Shown: positions 10,677-22,406 of the stretch, one piece after another
Position numbering within the stretch: position 1 is the stretch's first letter
Layout: each line of letters opens with the position of its first letter
DNA from: Ulva prolifera
Lineage: Eukaryota; Chlorophyta; Ulvophyceae; Ulvales; Ulvaceae
Direction: 5' to 3'
Assembly: GCA_023078555.1 (NCBI GenBank)
Contig: CM041198.1
Span: forward strand, 1,600,800 to 1,664,799
DNA length: 64,000 nt
Position numbers and translations under genes: made by a program
Notes under the pieces: model-generated
Database searches by the model: none
The model's input: the letters and a program-made list of their open reading frames with translations, nothing else
What the model was told of the DNA's origin: nothing

Positions 10677-12645
10677 CTAGATGTGGTCAGCAGCCTGCTG
10701 CATAACAAAGACCATATCGTCAGCAAGAGGTAGTGGATCTGACTGTTGCAGCATGCATAGGAAGTTCAATGAAGCCACACAAGCACAGCTGACAAACGTT
10801 CTAGCAACTGCTGAGAAGTCAAACATGCACATCGGTGCTACACGGACAGTGTGTCACAAAGACCATTCACTTGATACGTGGAGTATGCCGTGGTTCAATG
10901 AGCTTCAACACATCTTGAGGGCAGACCGGAGGCCAGCCTGCAGGAGCAGACTGCAACAAGTGACACAGGCCTACACAGTAATACTTTGCACCAGGCAGCA
11001 CAGCAGACATGTGCACGTGCACGAAACAGCCAGCACAGAACCATATTGCAACCAGTTCAAACCACACACGGAAATGAGCAGCAGAGCAAGAACACTACAG
11101 CCTGGAAGACTGACACGCTAGCAGCTGCTCTTGACTATCATGGGTCGCAGCACAGAAGTTTTGCGGCTAGAGGGAGCATACACCCTCGGCGGTGGAGCCG
11201 TCGGTGGAGCCAAAGGCGTCACCGAAAGAGAAGTCATCGCGTTCGCAGCCCTCGATGACGCCAAATGTGCCGCTGGTCTCGGCGAGGATGCGGGTGGCGA
11301 CCTCGCTGGAGAAGCAGTCGCCCTCCAGGAACGCCTCGGCGATGGCCCGGGTCCAGACGGTGGCATATGCGAGCGCAGAGCAGTCTGCGTATGCGCTGGC
11401 GAAGGAGGCGGCATCACCCTCGGAGCACGCAGTCACCTCTGCGCGGGCAAAAGCGTCTGCCGCGAGAGTGATGAAGGTGGATGCTGTGCCGACGGACAGC
11501 GCCTGGGACTTGGCGAGGCATTCGCACTCCTCCGCAGAGGCCGCCACGGCAGTTGCATGCGCCTCGGCGGTGGCGGAAGCCCACGCCTCGGCCATGGCGG
11601 ACGCGGAGGCGCATCCGAAAGCCTTACCTGTCGACACGCAGGAGGCCTGGGTGGAGGCGACAGCGCGGGCAAAGGCAAGTGCGGAGTCGGAAGCAGCAAG
11701 GGCGATGGCTCCTGCCGAGGTTTCCTCCAGGTCATCGCGGCAGAACTCGGTGAACACGGTGGCAATGACGGCAACGTGGGCATCCTCCATGGCGGAGAAT
11801 GACTGAGCAGTGGCCTGGCTGACGCACTCTACCCGGGACAGTGTTGTGGACTCGAAGCCAGAGAAAGAGCCGCCCTCGTCGCCTTCGTCACCCTCATCAC
11901 CCTCTGTCCCTTCGTTGCCCTCATCACCCTCATCGCCTTCATTCCCCTCGTCTCCCTCATTCCCTTCGTTGTTCTCATCACCCTCATCCCCCTCATCGCC
12001 TTCGTTGCCCTCGTCACCCTCATCACCCTCATCGCCCTCATTGCCACGTGTTGCCAAGAAGCCGTCAAGCCCCTCATTGCCCTCGTCGCCCTCATCACCA
12101 TTCTTCTCGCCATCATCCGGGGTCTTGGAGAGGAGGCCACGGCTGGGCTGGGAGGAGGTGGCCAGGGCGGCGCTGCAGGGCTCGGGGGCCATCACGGCTC
12201 CGGCCATCATCAGGCCAACTGCAGCTGCCGCGTAAATCCTGCAGGTGGTGAACAAGTCATTGTGGGAGCCATACTTGCACAGCCCAGCATGATTACTGCA
12301 GTTCACAGTCGATCAGCACACTGATATTGCCTTTCCTAGTTTTGTTGAACACACAGGTCTGTATGCTTTCTGCCTTGCATTTGTGACGATTGCCCCAAGC
12401 GTAGACAGCAGCGATTTAACGCAGCTGGTGACGGTAGCAAGCCAGGATGCAAACCAAGACATCTGCAGCAACGATTGAATGGGAGGCTGCAAATTCCTGA
12501 AAGAGCCAATTCAATTGTACACAAGTCGGCCCGGGAAAATGAGTATGCAGCAAGAAGATGTGCCAGCTGCCAGCGAAGATGTGCCAGCTGCAGTGTATTG
12601 CAGTGGCCATCACATATGATACGGCTGGTGCAGGGAATCGCACAT
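10677..12645 (-). CDS. U3: secreted acidic Gly-X-Y / 10-Cys alanine-rich protein
   Basis: Spliced model on the minus strand: 12645-12644, 12238-11182, 10697-10677 (359 aa). Exon 1 ends CAAAAT before donor GTGCGA; exon 2 starts with G after CTGCAG and encodes MIYAAAAVGLMMAGAVM, the GDE/GNE triplets with the DGFLATR interruption and all ten Cys. Here the second donor is GTATGC after GAGGGT, one of the natural donor variants of the family. The last exon gives QAADHI and TAG. Introns are 405 and 484 bp. The exon is very close to U2, and intron 1 shares its exon-2-proximal part with U2, which marks a tandem duplication. No stops or frameshifts are seen. Function is unknown. Confidence 0.8.
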
Positions 12646-12737
12646 TTTGGCCGAAGTCTTTGTACTGTAGAGAGAAAGGTAGAAGATCAGAAGTGCAGGT
12701 GGTAGATGTTGTGCTGACTGCTAGCAGGCCACCTGCC

Positions 12738-12872
12738 TTTATACCCCGGAGACGCCTCATTTGCGATTGAGTTGTGACCATTGATATGTGAAGACGTTCA
12801 CGCAGTGCTGTAGTTCGCTACGAACTTTGAAAGTTGCCCTCGTTGACATTCTTTTACAAAGTCGCCCTCGTT
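12738..12872 (-). promoter_or_regulatory. U3 core promoter: TATA and two AACGAGG boxes
   Basis: On the minus strand TATAAA is at 12743-12738 in the context GGGGTATAAAGGCAGG. AACGAGG is at 12872-12866, 123 bp upstream, and a second CCTCGTTGACAT lies at about 12838-12849, a local duplication. CATTATGGCAGAAATGATG precedes the distal box as in U2. Confidence 0.7.
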
Positions 12873-13187
12873 GACATCATTTCTGCCATAATGTACCCGC
12901 ATCGCGCGGGATGTATACTGTATCTCGCAATCCAACTGAATTCGCGGCGACATCGAGCTGAGCACAATACAAAGGGACGTATATTCAACGCAGTACATCT
13001 CTTACAGCCCAGCGTCACCGTTCGGGCTGTGGACAGGGTGCTGGTCATCCTGTAGGCTGCTCACTGCACAACGGCTAGCCGGTCGTCGTGTGGCCCCGCG
13101 TTGAACAGAGTCACGCAAGGGGACAAGCCTGAACACAAACAGAAATCGAAGAATTACAGCATGGTTCTGTTTCGACATGCGGCGGGC

Positions 13188-13250
13188 CGAACGCGCTCGC
13201 GAGCGCTTCCTGCATCGCGTGGTGCCTGTCCCCACTGCATGTGCAACATC
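13188..13250 (-). promoter_or_regulatory. Distal conserved block upstream of U3
   Basis: Plus-strand reading begins GAACGCGCT at 13189 and continues TGCATCGCGTGGTGCCTG, CCACTGCAT. It lies 446 bp from the TATA box, matching the blocks of U2 and U4 in sequence and distance. Confidence 0.55.
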
Positions 13251-15743
13251 GCGAGTCCGAACGACATCGTTGCACTGTGCACCCTTCGAGGCATCGCATG
13301 CACACGCCATTCAACACATGGGTCTATTCCCGTTGACTCTTCTGTAACATATAGACTCGCATCGCTGTGAAGGGAATTGTGAGGCTCTACATATTTGCCG
13401 CGGCCGTTGGTTTCCCACGGAGCCTGCAGTCGAGGGCTGACGGTCCAACGCATTACATGCACATCAAGGTACATTATTATCCGGTCTCAAAGTAGGTGAT
13501 TTTTTCTGTGAAATCATCTCTGCGACGTGGGGCCAGGCGGCAGTTGCTGTTGATCACGCGGGCTCAGCCATGCCCTGCCGCGGCCAGGATTGAATCTATC
13601 GGCTAGTGTCCGTATGGAGCTGCTGATGAATTCTCAATGCTTCGCCTGCGCCTGCGCTGCGAAGGTTGGCAGGTGGGCTTACTCCGGTGTACCCACAGCA
13701 AACCTATGCAGGCTTTCCTGCTGACAGTGCAGGACTGTGTGACAAGGATGTCTCTCATTTCCCGTGTAATGTGCTCTGTACCCTTGTACCTATGACTGTT
13801 TGGGTGCGTAGCCTCCTTGTATGGCATTCGGTTGGCTCGACCATCATTTAAAAAAAAAAATTCTATCTGTGTGTCACCGCTGGAGCTCCTCCACAGACGG
13901 CTGAACCAAGGCCACAAACCCACCCCGTCCCCCAGCGCCATGGTTGAACCTATCACATTCATTTCGTTGATTTTAGTACCACACGTGAGGAGTGCAGCAC
14001 CACGGGCTACCCGAGAGCACAGCCCGATCTGGACTGACGACTCTCACGACTCACACTTAAGTTTGTCATCAGGTGTCCTAGGCATGCTGACGGTGAGGGC
14101 CGCAAGCGCAGAGACCGCAGCCGCTGCCTTCTGCGGCTGCCTGCAACCGTGCTTTGCCGCAGCCGCTGCTGTGGCCCCGGGGTCTGCTGCCGGGCTCCGC
14201 GAAAGCCCATGCCCAGTCACAGGCCTAGGACACCGGCCTCGCAATCTGCCTCACAGCTAACACACCACGTGTACAGGACTCCGGCCTCTCATCGCAGGCC
14301 TGCCGATGCACGGAACAAATGTAACACTGGCTAAGCAAATCCAGAATCGATCACATCCTCCCTGCTGGTTGCTGGTGGAGGCTGCTGTGTGAGATGAGCC
14401 GGGCTCGTTCGTTGTGGTTTCCCAACTTCGTTGGCCTGCTCTTCTGGCACACCACAAACTTCATCGCAGCGGACCTCACCGCAAGCCAAAACGACATGCC
14501 CTCATATGCTGCCCAGGCAGTTGTTAACCCAGTTGCAACACGCCCCTCTGATAAGCACAACAGCCGAACTCAACTCCACCGTTCGTCAGCGCTACTCACA
14601 CATCCCCAGGGCATGCGCCGATAGCAGTGACAGCCCTCTAGGTGGGGAGCAAAATGGCGCTACAGCACACCCTCTCGCCCTTCCTCCCTGCGTCTTCCAC
14701 CGCCGCCCAGTCTCTCGCCCCACACTGTCCGGCCACAGAGGCGGCGCAAGACCGATAGGCATCCGCATGCCTCCAGTGCCCTCTCTTGGCCAAATCTATC
14801 ACCGCGCCACCTGCCTCTCCTTTGCTGTTCTCCCGGTGCTTCCACAACTGTTGTGGGTGTGCTGTGGACCACCTCTCGAGTGTGCCCACCAAAGAGCCAG
14901 TTCACAGCGCGCAGGTGGCAGAAGTGGCGCCGGGGGCATGCTGACCGTGCGTCCATGGTCCGCCTGGTCTGTGCGGCGCTCTGCTTGGCCTTTCTGTGCC
15001 CGCGTCTCTGTTCAATGATGCATTGTGGCAAGCCAGTGGTGCATCGGCAGCTTTGTTGCAGTGCCCCAGGCGTGCCGCTGCGGCTGGTGTGTACTGCAGC
15101 CCACAGGTGGCTACCTCCTTGCCCATGCGGACGCTGATTCGGACGAGCACCTGTTTGGTTCCGCTATTTTCCTGTGTTTGCTTGCTTTCTCTCCCTCTTT
15201 GGCTGTGTTTGTTCGCAACCGTTCACTGTTTGGTAACATCTTCCTGCCAATTGCTTTCGTTCTGCAACGTTCTCATGCATGCAGGAGATTGCGTACGACA
15301 GGCTGTGCATACGTGGACTTCGCCTGGTGTTTTGGTGAAGCTCGACTTGCACGGGAGCCGCTGCATGGCGCCCACCCTGAGCATGCATGGGAACTAGCAG
15401 CATGGGCCCATGCCGTGGCGCAAGGGCTGCGTGAGGGCGGCTTGAACATGCGCGGCGTCGGGCACATGCATGGGTGCATGCATGGTGCGGCCTGCTGCAC
15501 TGCATGCAGCACAGCGGTCTCGTGGCAGTAGAACTCCTTCACAACACCTTGTGTACCAGTGTTGGAACGCAATGTGGATGTTTTGGAGCTGCTTTTGGAG
15601 CTGCTACGTATACGTGCGACCCCCCCGTTAGCCGCAGAATCGGTCAGATCCTCTACGAGATCGAGCAGACGACTGATCACGGCAGTTCAGCTCTGTTGTT
15701 CTTGGTAGCACCTGGCCACTGCCGTGGCAATGTGTTTTACACG

Positions 15744-15800
15744 GACAAAGCCGGAGGGGCCGGTAGCACCGCCAGGACAACGAGGAAGCACACTACAGGA
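15744..15800 (-). repeat. LINE-like 3' end
   Basis: The sequence GACAAAGCCGGAGGGGCCGG then TAGCACCGCCAGGAC is the reverse complement of the terminal motif shared by the LINE-like copies. Only the last 50-60 bp are recognisable, as expected for strongly 5'-truncated insertions. Confidence 0.5.
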
Positions 15801-16803
15801 AACTCGTGAGGCCTAGGGACCGGGGATCTGGTCCTTTTTGGCACGGCCCTTCACTTGGAGACCACATTCTGCCCTTGGGATTGCGCACACGAACAACCGA
15901 AAGTTGTGGCACCAGTGGCAATGTGTTACAGAAGGGTAATTACCCTCATAAGCGGGTGTAATTATTTAATTTTCTTGTAAGACATACAGCACGTCTCCCT
16001 CACAATCAAGCGCATGCATATCTGCAGCGCCACATATGTGTATGGACATCGCAGGCCCAGGCGACTGGGAGCGATGGAAAGTTTGGGCTGTGCAAGCGCT
16101 CAGGACGCTGCCGTACTGGTCATGGGTAGCAAGGCCAGTACTAGTGCGGCTCACTGTCCCCCTTACTTGCTGAAGCATGGCACACACCGACAGTCGCTGA
16201 CACACCATAGTGCAGCCATGGCGCAGAAGTACTGCCGCAGTACTCAGAGAGAGTCGAAATATAAGCAGTTAGAAATGCAGGCATGTCGTCGTGGGTGCAT
16301 GCCGCTGGTGCTGCACAGGTGATCGGATGGGTGGGTCGGGCACGTGCCGCACTAATGCATGCACCTGTGTCTTGACAGCACCATGCATCCGCATGGCTCC
16401 CAGCGTGTGGGGGGTCGGGCGTTGTGGCGGCAGAGGCGCCTGAGGGAGCCTGCAGAAGTTACACCTTGCTGCTGGCATGTAGTACATGTGCCACATGTTC
16501 TCAGTGAGAACACAGGATGCCATGGGTGAAGTGGGATTTGTCTGTGTGAGTCATGGCCGAGCTACACAAACAAAGCAGCTGCACAAACAAATGACAGCGG
16601 GTGGTGATGAAAGGCAACTTGAACGCATGTGTGCCATATGGCATGTACAGACAAGCACATGGGGCAGATGCAGTGAGATCCATATGCATGGCATGCTCTA
16701 CCGACGATGGCGTGAGGGAATCGTCCGGGACTGTCTGCACGCTTCATACATCACTGAATCATGATTCAGCTGTCTGGTCGCTCACGAGAGTTAAATAAGC
16801 ATG

Positions 16804-16808
16804 TTACA
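16804..16808 (-). terminator. Possible TGTAA poly(A) signal of U4
   Basis: TGTAA on the minus strand lies 191 nt after the U4 stop, in the context TTAGTTGTAACATGC. TGTAA is the usual chlorophyte polyadenylation motif. A five-base match alone is weak; position and algal context support it. Confidence 0.35.
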
Positions 16809-16998
16809 ACTAATAAATGTACTGGCGAGTCTCACTTCACCTACGGCAAAATGATGCCGTCCCAAACATCAATCAAACGGTCCGATTGACTGCACATGTA
16901 CATCTACGACATGTCGTACACAAAATTGGCCAGGCCGGTCGTGCTGCTGCTGCTCGAGAAAGAGATCCAGGCTGGGTTGGTTCTTGAGTCCTTGCTGC

Positions 16999-19158
16999 TT
17001 ACACATGGTCAGCTGCTTGCTGCACAGCACAAATCTTCGCGTCAGGAAGAGGCGTCTGCAGGGTGACAGCAGGTACGAGAGAAACGCAGCCACACAAATT
17101 CGGCAGGCGCATGCATCTACAGGAAATCGCCTAAAACCCAGTTGCACATGCAACAGAGCAGTGTCAATGCGGAGAAGTCATGTGACATGACCCTGTGCAT
17201 GGCCGAAGAATGATGGCATGCTGCAGTGCGGGAAGCTGTACCTCTTGTGGCAAAGCGTGCAACATGGGCTCTCGTTGCTATGCGTACATAGCATGCATCA
17301 CTTCTTAGTACATGTGTCGGGGAACAGATGCACCACTCCAGGACCCGCCAGCTTAGCAGCCGGGACGATAGGCCACACGGCACACCCTCACAGCTCGTAC
17401 GGACACAACAGTGTGCGGGTCTCCAGGTGTCAGGTGTGGGTTAGAAATAGAAAAATATGTTATGTTGACAGGTTGAAATGCGCGGGCGCTGCTTTCGACT
17501 TAGCTTACAGTACAGGAGTAAGTGCGAGAGGGAGCGTACGCCCTCGGCGGTGGAGCCATCGGTGGAGCCTAAGGCGTCACCGAAGGAGAAGTCACCGCGC
17601 TCGCAGCCCTCGATGACACCGAATGTGCCGCTGGTCTCGGCGAGGATGCGGGTGGCGACCTCGCTGGTGAAGCAGTCGCCCTCCAGGAACGCCTCAGCGA
17701 TGGCCCTGGTCCAGACGGTGGCGTACGCGAGCGCTGAGCAGTCTGCATAGGCGGTCGCGAAGGAGGCGGCATCACCCTCGGAGCACGCGGTCACCTCTGC
17801 GCGGGCAAAGGCATCCGCCGCGAGGGTGATGAAGGTGGACGCTGTCCCGACGGACAGTGCCTGGGACTTGGCCAGGCACTCGCACTCCTCCGCAGAGGCG
17901 GCCACGGCGGTCGCGTGCGCCTCGGCGGTGGCAGAGGCCCATGCCTCGGCCATGGCGGACGCGGAGGCGCAACCGAAGGCCTTGCCGGTGGATACGCAGG
18001 CGGCCTGGGTGTCGGTGACGGCGCGGGCAAAGGCAACAGCGGAGTCGGAGGCTGCGAGAGCGATGGCTCCCGCAGATGTGTCTTCGAGGTCCTCACGGCA
18101 GAACTCGGTGAACACGGTGGCGATGACTGCAACGTGGGCATTCTCCATGGCGGAGAAAGACTGAGCAGTGGCCTGGCTGAAGCAATCTACCCGGGACAGT
18201 GTTGATGACACGGATTCAGAGGAAGAGCCGCCCTCATCGCCTTCATTGCCTTCATCACCCTCATTGCCCTCATTGCCTTCATCACCCTCATTGCCCTCGT
18301 TGCCCTCATCTCCTTCGTTGCCCTCGTCCCCCTCATCACCCTCAACCCCCTCATCGCCTTCGTTGCCCTCATCACCCTCGTTGCCCTCGTCGCCTTCGTC
18401 GCCACGGGTGACCGAGAAGCCGTCAAGCCCCTCATTGCCCTCGTCGCCCTCATCGCCATTCTTCTCGCCGTCGTCCTTGGCCTCAAAGCGGAGGCCGCGG
18501 CCGGGCTGGGAGGTGGTGGCCAGGGCTGCGCTGGAGGGCTCGGGGGCCATCACGGCTCCGGCCATCATCAGGCCAACTGTAGCTGCAGAGTACATCCTGC
18601 AAGCATGATACAGGTGTGACAGCAGTCATAAGCTTCGCGAAATTATTGATCACACAAATTTGATGGCCACAGTATTTGATGGTAATTATAATTAACAGTT
18701 CACGTTGTTTTGCACAACAACTCAACTTGTACATTTGTGCTGTGGGGACACTGAAAGGAAGCGACGCTGGAGAGTGATCTTGGATAGCAGTGCTGACAAT
18801 TTGCCAGCACATGATATGAATTTGTGGATTCTTGAAGTTTGAGGAGCTATGGCCAGTCATGTGGAAAGCCAGTATTGTTGGAAACACAGTTCAAACCACA
18901 GAAACAGTGTCTCTGCAGGAGCTCAGCAATCTGTAAAGTACATCTGTATGCAGACAGATCATGAAGACACATCATATATGAGTTCATGCACCACAGTAGT
19001 CTAATGCCCCCCCCTGTGTGTAATTCGGCAGTCACAATCCGGCATAGTTGCAGTGAGGTATCTCAGTGCGGAACACAAGCACCCATCTGGACCATGGCAG
19101 TCACTGCAGCGCGATGTCGGTACTCGAGAATGATCATTTCGGTACTGGACTCGCACAT
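16999..19158 (-). CDS. U4: secreted acidic Gly-X-Y / 10-Cys alanine-rich protein
   Basis: Spliced model on the minus strand: 19158-19157, 18596-17540, 17019-16999 (359 aa). Exon 1 ends CAACAT before donor GTGCGA. Exon 2 starts G-ATG-TAC after TTGCAG, so the product begins MMYSAATVGLMMAGAVM. The acidic repeat differs in order from U2 and U3 (more GNE triplets, a GVEGDE unit), and the linker reads SSSESVSSTLSRVDC. All ten Cys are kept, and ENAHVAVIATVFTEFC and ACVSTGKAFGC are unchanged family blocks. The last exon encodes QAADHV with stop TAA. Introns are 560 and 520 bp. The exon is intact. Function is unknown; secretion is inferred from the signal peptide. Confidence 0.8.
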
Positions 19159-19249
19159 GTTGCTGGAAGCGAAGGATCTGTTGCGATGGAAAGTGTAGAA
19201 GCCCTGTGTAGCTGGAGCATGTTGAGCTGATGTCCTCGTGGGAGCCAGC

Positions 19250-19362
19250 TTTTATACACCTCGAAGACCGCACTCGCGACGTCGACTGACCCATGCGATC
19301 ATGAGTGCAAGGATTTCACCTGGTTCTGGCATATCTGAGAGCTCCAGCGAGTCGTCCTCGTT
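19250..19362 (-). promoter_or_regulatory. U4 core promoter: TATA and AACGAGG box
   Basis: On the minus strand TATAAAA is at 19256-19250 and AACGAGG at 19362-19356, 100 bp upstream. The CATTATGG part is degenerate here (CACGTTATTCCGGAAGTG). Confidence 0.65.
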
Positions 19363-19701
19363 GGTATCACTTCCGGAATAACGTGATGGGATTGGTGAAC
19401 GGATCTTCGACTTGGAACTGCGTGTGTACGTCGACATCGAGTCCGGGCTGTCCACTGCTGAACTGCGTCCACCGCACTGCACCAACTCCGTTGACTTGCT
19501 AAAATTCACAGATGGAGTCAGAAAATGGGTGATCTGGCGCCTGATAGCCCACCGGAGCCCAAATGAGCGCGTGTAGGCGCTTGGAACTGCGCTCGTTCGT
19601 GATGTGGTACCAGTTCAACGAGAGCAACGGAAAGGGACAGGATCAGATGAAACGGACAATACTGGATATTACACATGGCCGTGCACCTAGATGTGGCATC
19701 T

Positions 19702-19770
19702 CGAACGCGCTGTTGGGCATCGCGTGCATCTCGTGGTGTCGTTCACCACTCCATGCATGTGTACGGTCGC
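19702..19770 (-). promoter_or_regulatory. Distal conserved block upstream of U4
   Basis: Plus-strand reading begins GAACGCGCT at 19703 and continues GTGCATCTCGTGGTGTCG and CACTCCATGCATG. It lies 447 bp from the TATA box. It is the third member of the block found upstream of U2 and U3. Confidence 0.55.
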
Positions 19771-22217
19771 GCGTTCTCATATGCATGCCCCCACCAGCCT
19801 GTTGACCAAAGCATCGAATGACGTGCGTGGACCAACAAGACTCCTTACAAACTGCTTCATAGCAGTCTCAAATCGCATGAGCTGCATGTTGCACCAACTG
19901 TTTTCCGGGATCGTTCGCCAGGTCGAGGCCCTGTGGACCAAGAGCACCCCAGCGACACACGTACACGCCTGCCCCAGTACGAGGCCGCAACCGCTACTGA
20001 GTATTGACGATATCCGTACATCATAGCACACATATTCATCCGGTGATCAATGCTTTGTGATATGCTAATCAGGGCCTGCTCCGCGAAGCATGTGCTTGGT
20101 TCAGACACGCAGGCCCGAGTCGATGGACATGCAGGCTCACGCGTTTCCCCGTCGGCTCCAAAAAGCGTGCGAGAGTGAGTTCGTTTGACGTTGTCCTCTG
20201 AGTCTGTGGGTGTCCTTGGATTTCGATTTACGCACGTCACATGCGTGCGACAGTGACGGTGCCGAGTTGCTGCCATGTGTTGCTGTCGATGCAGAAGAGA
20301 TTCGGTTTCGGTGTCTGTCTTCTTCCGTTCATTGTTTTGTAAGTTGCTGCCATGTACATGACACGCGGTGCATGTACGAGAGACAATTCCCAACACCTTC
20401 AAAGTTGATAAAAGAGTGAACAGGAGAACTCCTTCACAGTCGTTTCTGTGGCTGCATTGATCGATATCGGAGCTCCTCCTGGGTATGGAAGGCCAAGCTT
20501 TACCAAGCTGCAGCCGCAAGAGCAGCTCAAAAAGCTGCAGCTACACTGATGCACATCATCTGGCTAGGAGACCTTGAACTGCACTGGCTTCAAGAAGTTC
20601 ACAATCCCACATCACCCGTCACACTCCTGCCACACTCCTGCCAGTCCGCAGGCACCCATCCACACGTCCGCATCTGCACCTGTGGGGCAGCCACGTTCAT
20701 AAAGGCATCATTTGCAAGAGCCCTGGATTTCGGACAGCTGGCACCGGCCTCAGCTAGCACATGCCGTGCTGGCCTCAGCGCATGCCTTGGTGGCCCAGCA
20801 AACAACACAACACAGGCTGCAGCAAGGGCACAGCAGCTAGACACCGCACCAGCAGCTTCACAGGCTGCAGAGCCTGGGTGATGTTCTGCGTTAAACATGG
20901 CGGCCTTGGGTGTGCTGTGTGGCTGTTGCTGTGCTGCTACCTCTCTGACTTTGTCGTATCACACAATACCACCACCAGCCATCAATGCTACCTCAGCCAG
21001 TGCATATAGGCTTGTGGCCGTCAAGGGGCCGAAGAGTTGGGCCCTTACCAAGTTGCCTTGGAGGGCGGCCGCCCGGGCAAGGCGTCCCCGACTAGGTAGC
21101 AGTGTGGCAGCCATGCATGCTTGCCGCGCTGGAGCCGATCGGGCCATGCACCCCTGATGCTGATGGCCACCCCTGTGCTGATGGTCGATGCAGCAAGCGC
21201 CATGGCCAGGTGTGAATTTTGAGAGCCCCAATCAGCCCTGCCTGCCCGATCTTAGGCAGCTGGATGGCAATGGTTCCACGGTGGAGAAGTCTGCCTCAGT
21301 CTGCATGGAAGTGCCGATTCCAGCCCACAGAAAAACAGCTGCGTGCGCAAACCGGTTTGCTCTGGAGGGGCTGTGGCATGGTAACATAAGCGTCCATGTG
21401 TGGAGCATGCAGAGTGTTCCTCTGCAGTGAGAACCGCAGTCATGGCCTGAACATACTCCTCTCAAGATGCATTGTTTGTAGATATGCATGACGTGGGTGT
21501 AACATTGGTCCTCGTACCATGGAAGGAGCATGCCACAGCCATGCACATGGCCATCCCTGCATGCATCTGCTGCTCGTGCGATCAGCTACCTACTTGCACT
21601 CTATAGCTACTTGCAAGCACTGACTCGGCACACGCAAGCAAACGTCATTTGAACTGGGTTGGCCATGCTCGAAGCGTGCGAGACGTTCTGCTGGTACCCT
21701 TCTGATGCTACAGTCCTCGCTCTGGTGGCGCGTAACAGGGTCCAGGAACTCCAGGCTGGCTGTGCCGCATTGTGCAGTTGTCAACCGTGTGAAATGGCGA
21801 AGGTACAACGCCATGGCGCGCCATCGCGATGCATCGATTGCGGGTGTTGTTTGCGCGCATGATCATCGATGCCAGCCGTGTAATGCGCTTACAGATCCCG
21901 AAGATTGTTTTATCCAACTGCTCCCAGGTCTCGAGTGTACCGCGATGCACCAGGTAATGCTGTTTCTGAGATGAGAAATCCGTGAAGTCAAGCTGACCAT
22001 CGGAACAGCTGCACGCACACAAGATAATGCAGCACCAGCAACCCAACCTTCGCCGCTACTCCAATCAATATCTTAGCTGGCAATGGCGACGTAGTGTAGC
22101 ACTGCCTCGGAGCCCTGAAGGGGACCCCTCGCGGGCCGATCTCACAGTGAAGTCATGGTGCTCCCGCTGTCTGCAGCCTCGACATACTTCCCAGGACCTG
22201 TTTACATATGTGATGCC
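19771..22217. other. Intergenic between the divergent U4 and U5
   Basis: U4 and U5 point away from each other, so this holds both upstream regions. A faint relative of the distal block may lie near 21815-21845 (GCGATGCATCGATTG), about 470 bp before the U5 TATA box. No gene is supported; a 220-codon minus-strand frame at 19857-20519 overlaps the U4 upstream region and has no recognisable domain. Confidence 0.4.
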
Positions 22218-22311
22218 AACGAGGCTGATGTATCGCGATGGTGGTCGCAATCAAGGACCTCCCGCGGCGATGCCAGATGAGATGGTCACCTGCAGCCCTC
22301 ACGAGTATAAA
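22218..22311 (+). promoter_or_regulatory. U5 core promoter: AACGAGG box and TATA
   Basis: AACGAGG is at 22218-22224 and TATAAA at 22306-22311, about 82 bp apart. The CT-rich leader (CCTCACCTCTCACAGC) and the exon 1 end GGCAAAAT follow within 100 bp, as in the other copies. Confidence 0.65.
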
Positions 22312-22406
22312 GGCCAAAGCCTCACCTCTCACAGCTATCACACTGACCGCTCCAATCTACCTTCAATCAATTCCTCTGAACCTTTTCAGACTACCTCTAA
22401 GGCAAA

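Larger units (their letters stand above)
13380..16998. other. Long intergenic stretch upstream of U3 and downstream of U4
   Basis: No gene is supported. A run of A occurs near 13849-13860. GC-rich frames at 13817-14260 and 14431-15018 are low in complexity and show no domain. A LINE-like 3' end lies at 15744-15800. CATGCATG occurs several times at 15275-15485. The right end holds the U4 3'UTR. Confidence 0.45.

Noticed and set aside
14431..15018. 195-codon frame with biased composition
   Set aside because: No domain, competing frames on the other strand, no promoter or splice context.
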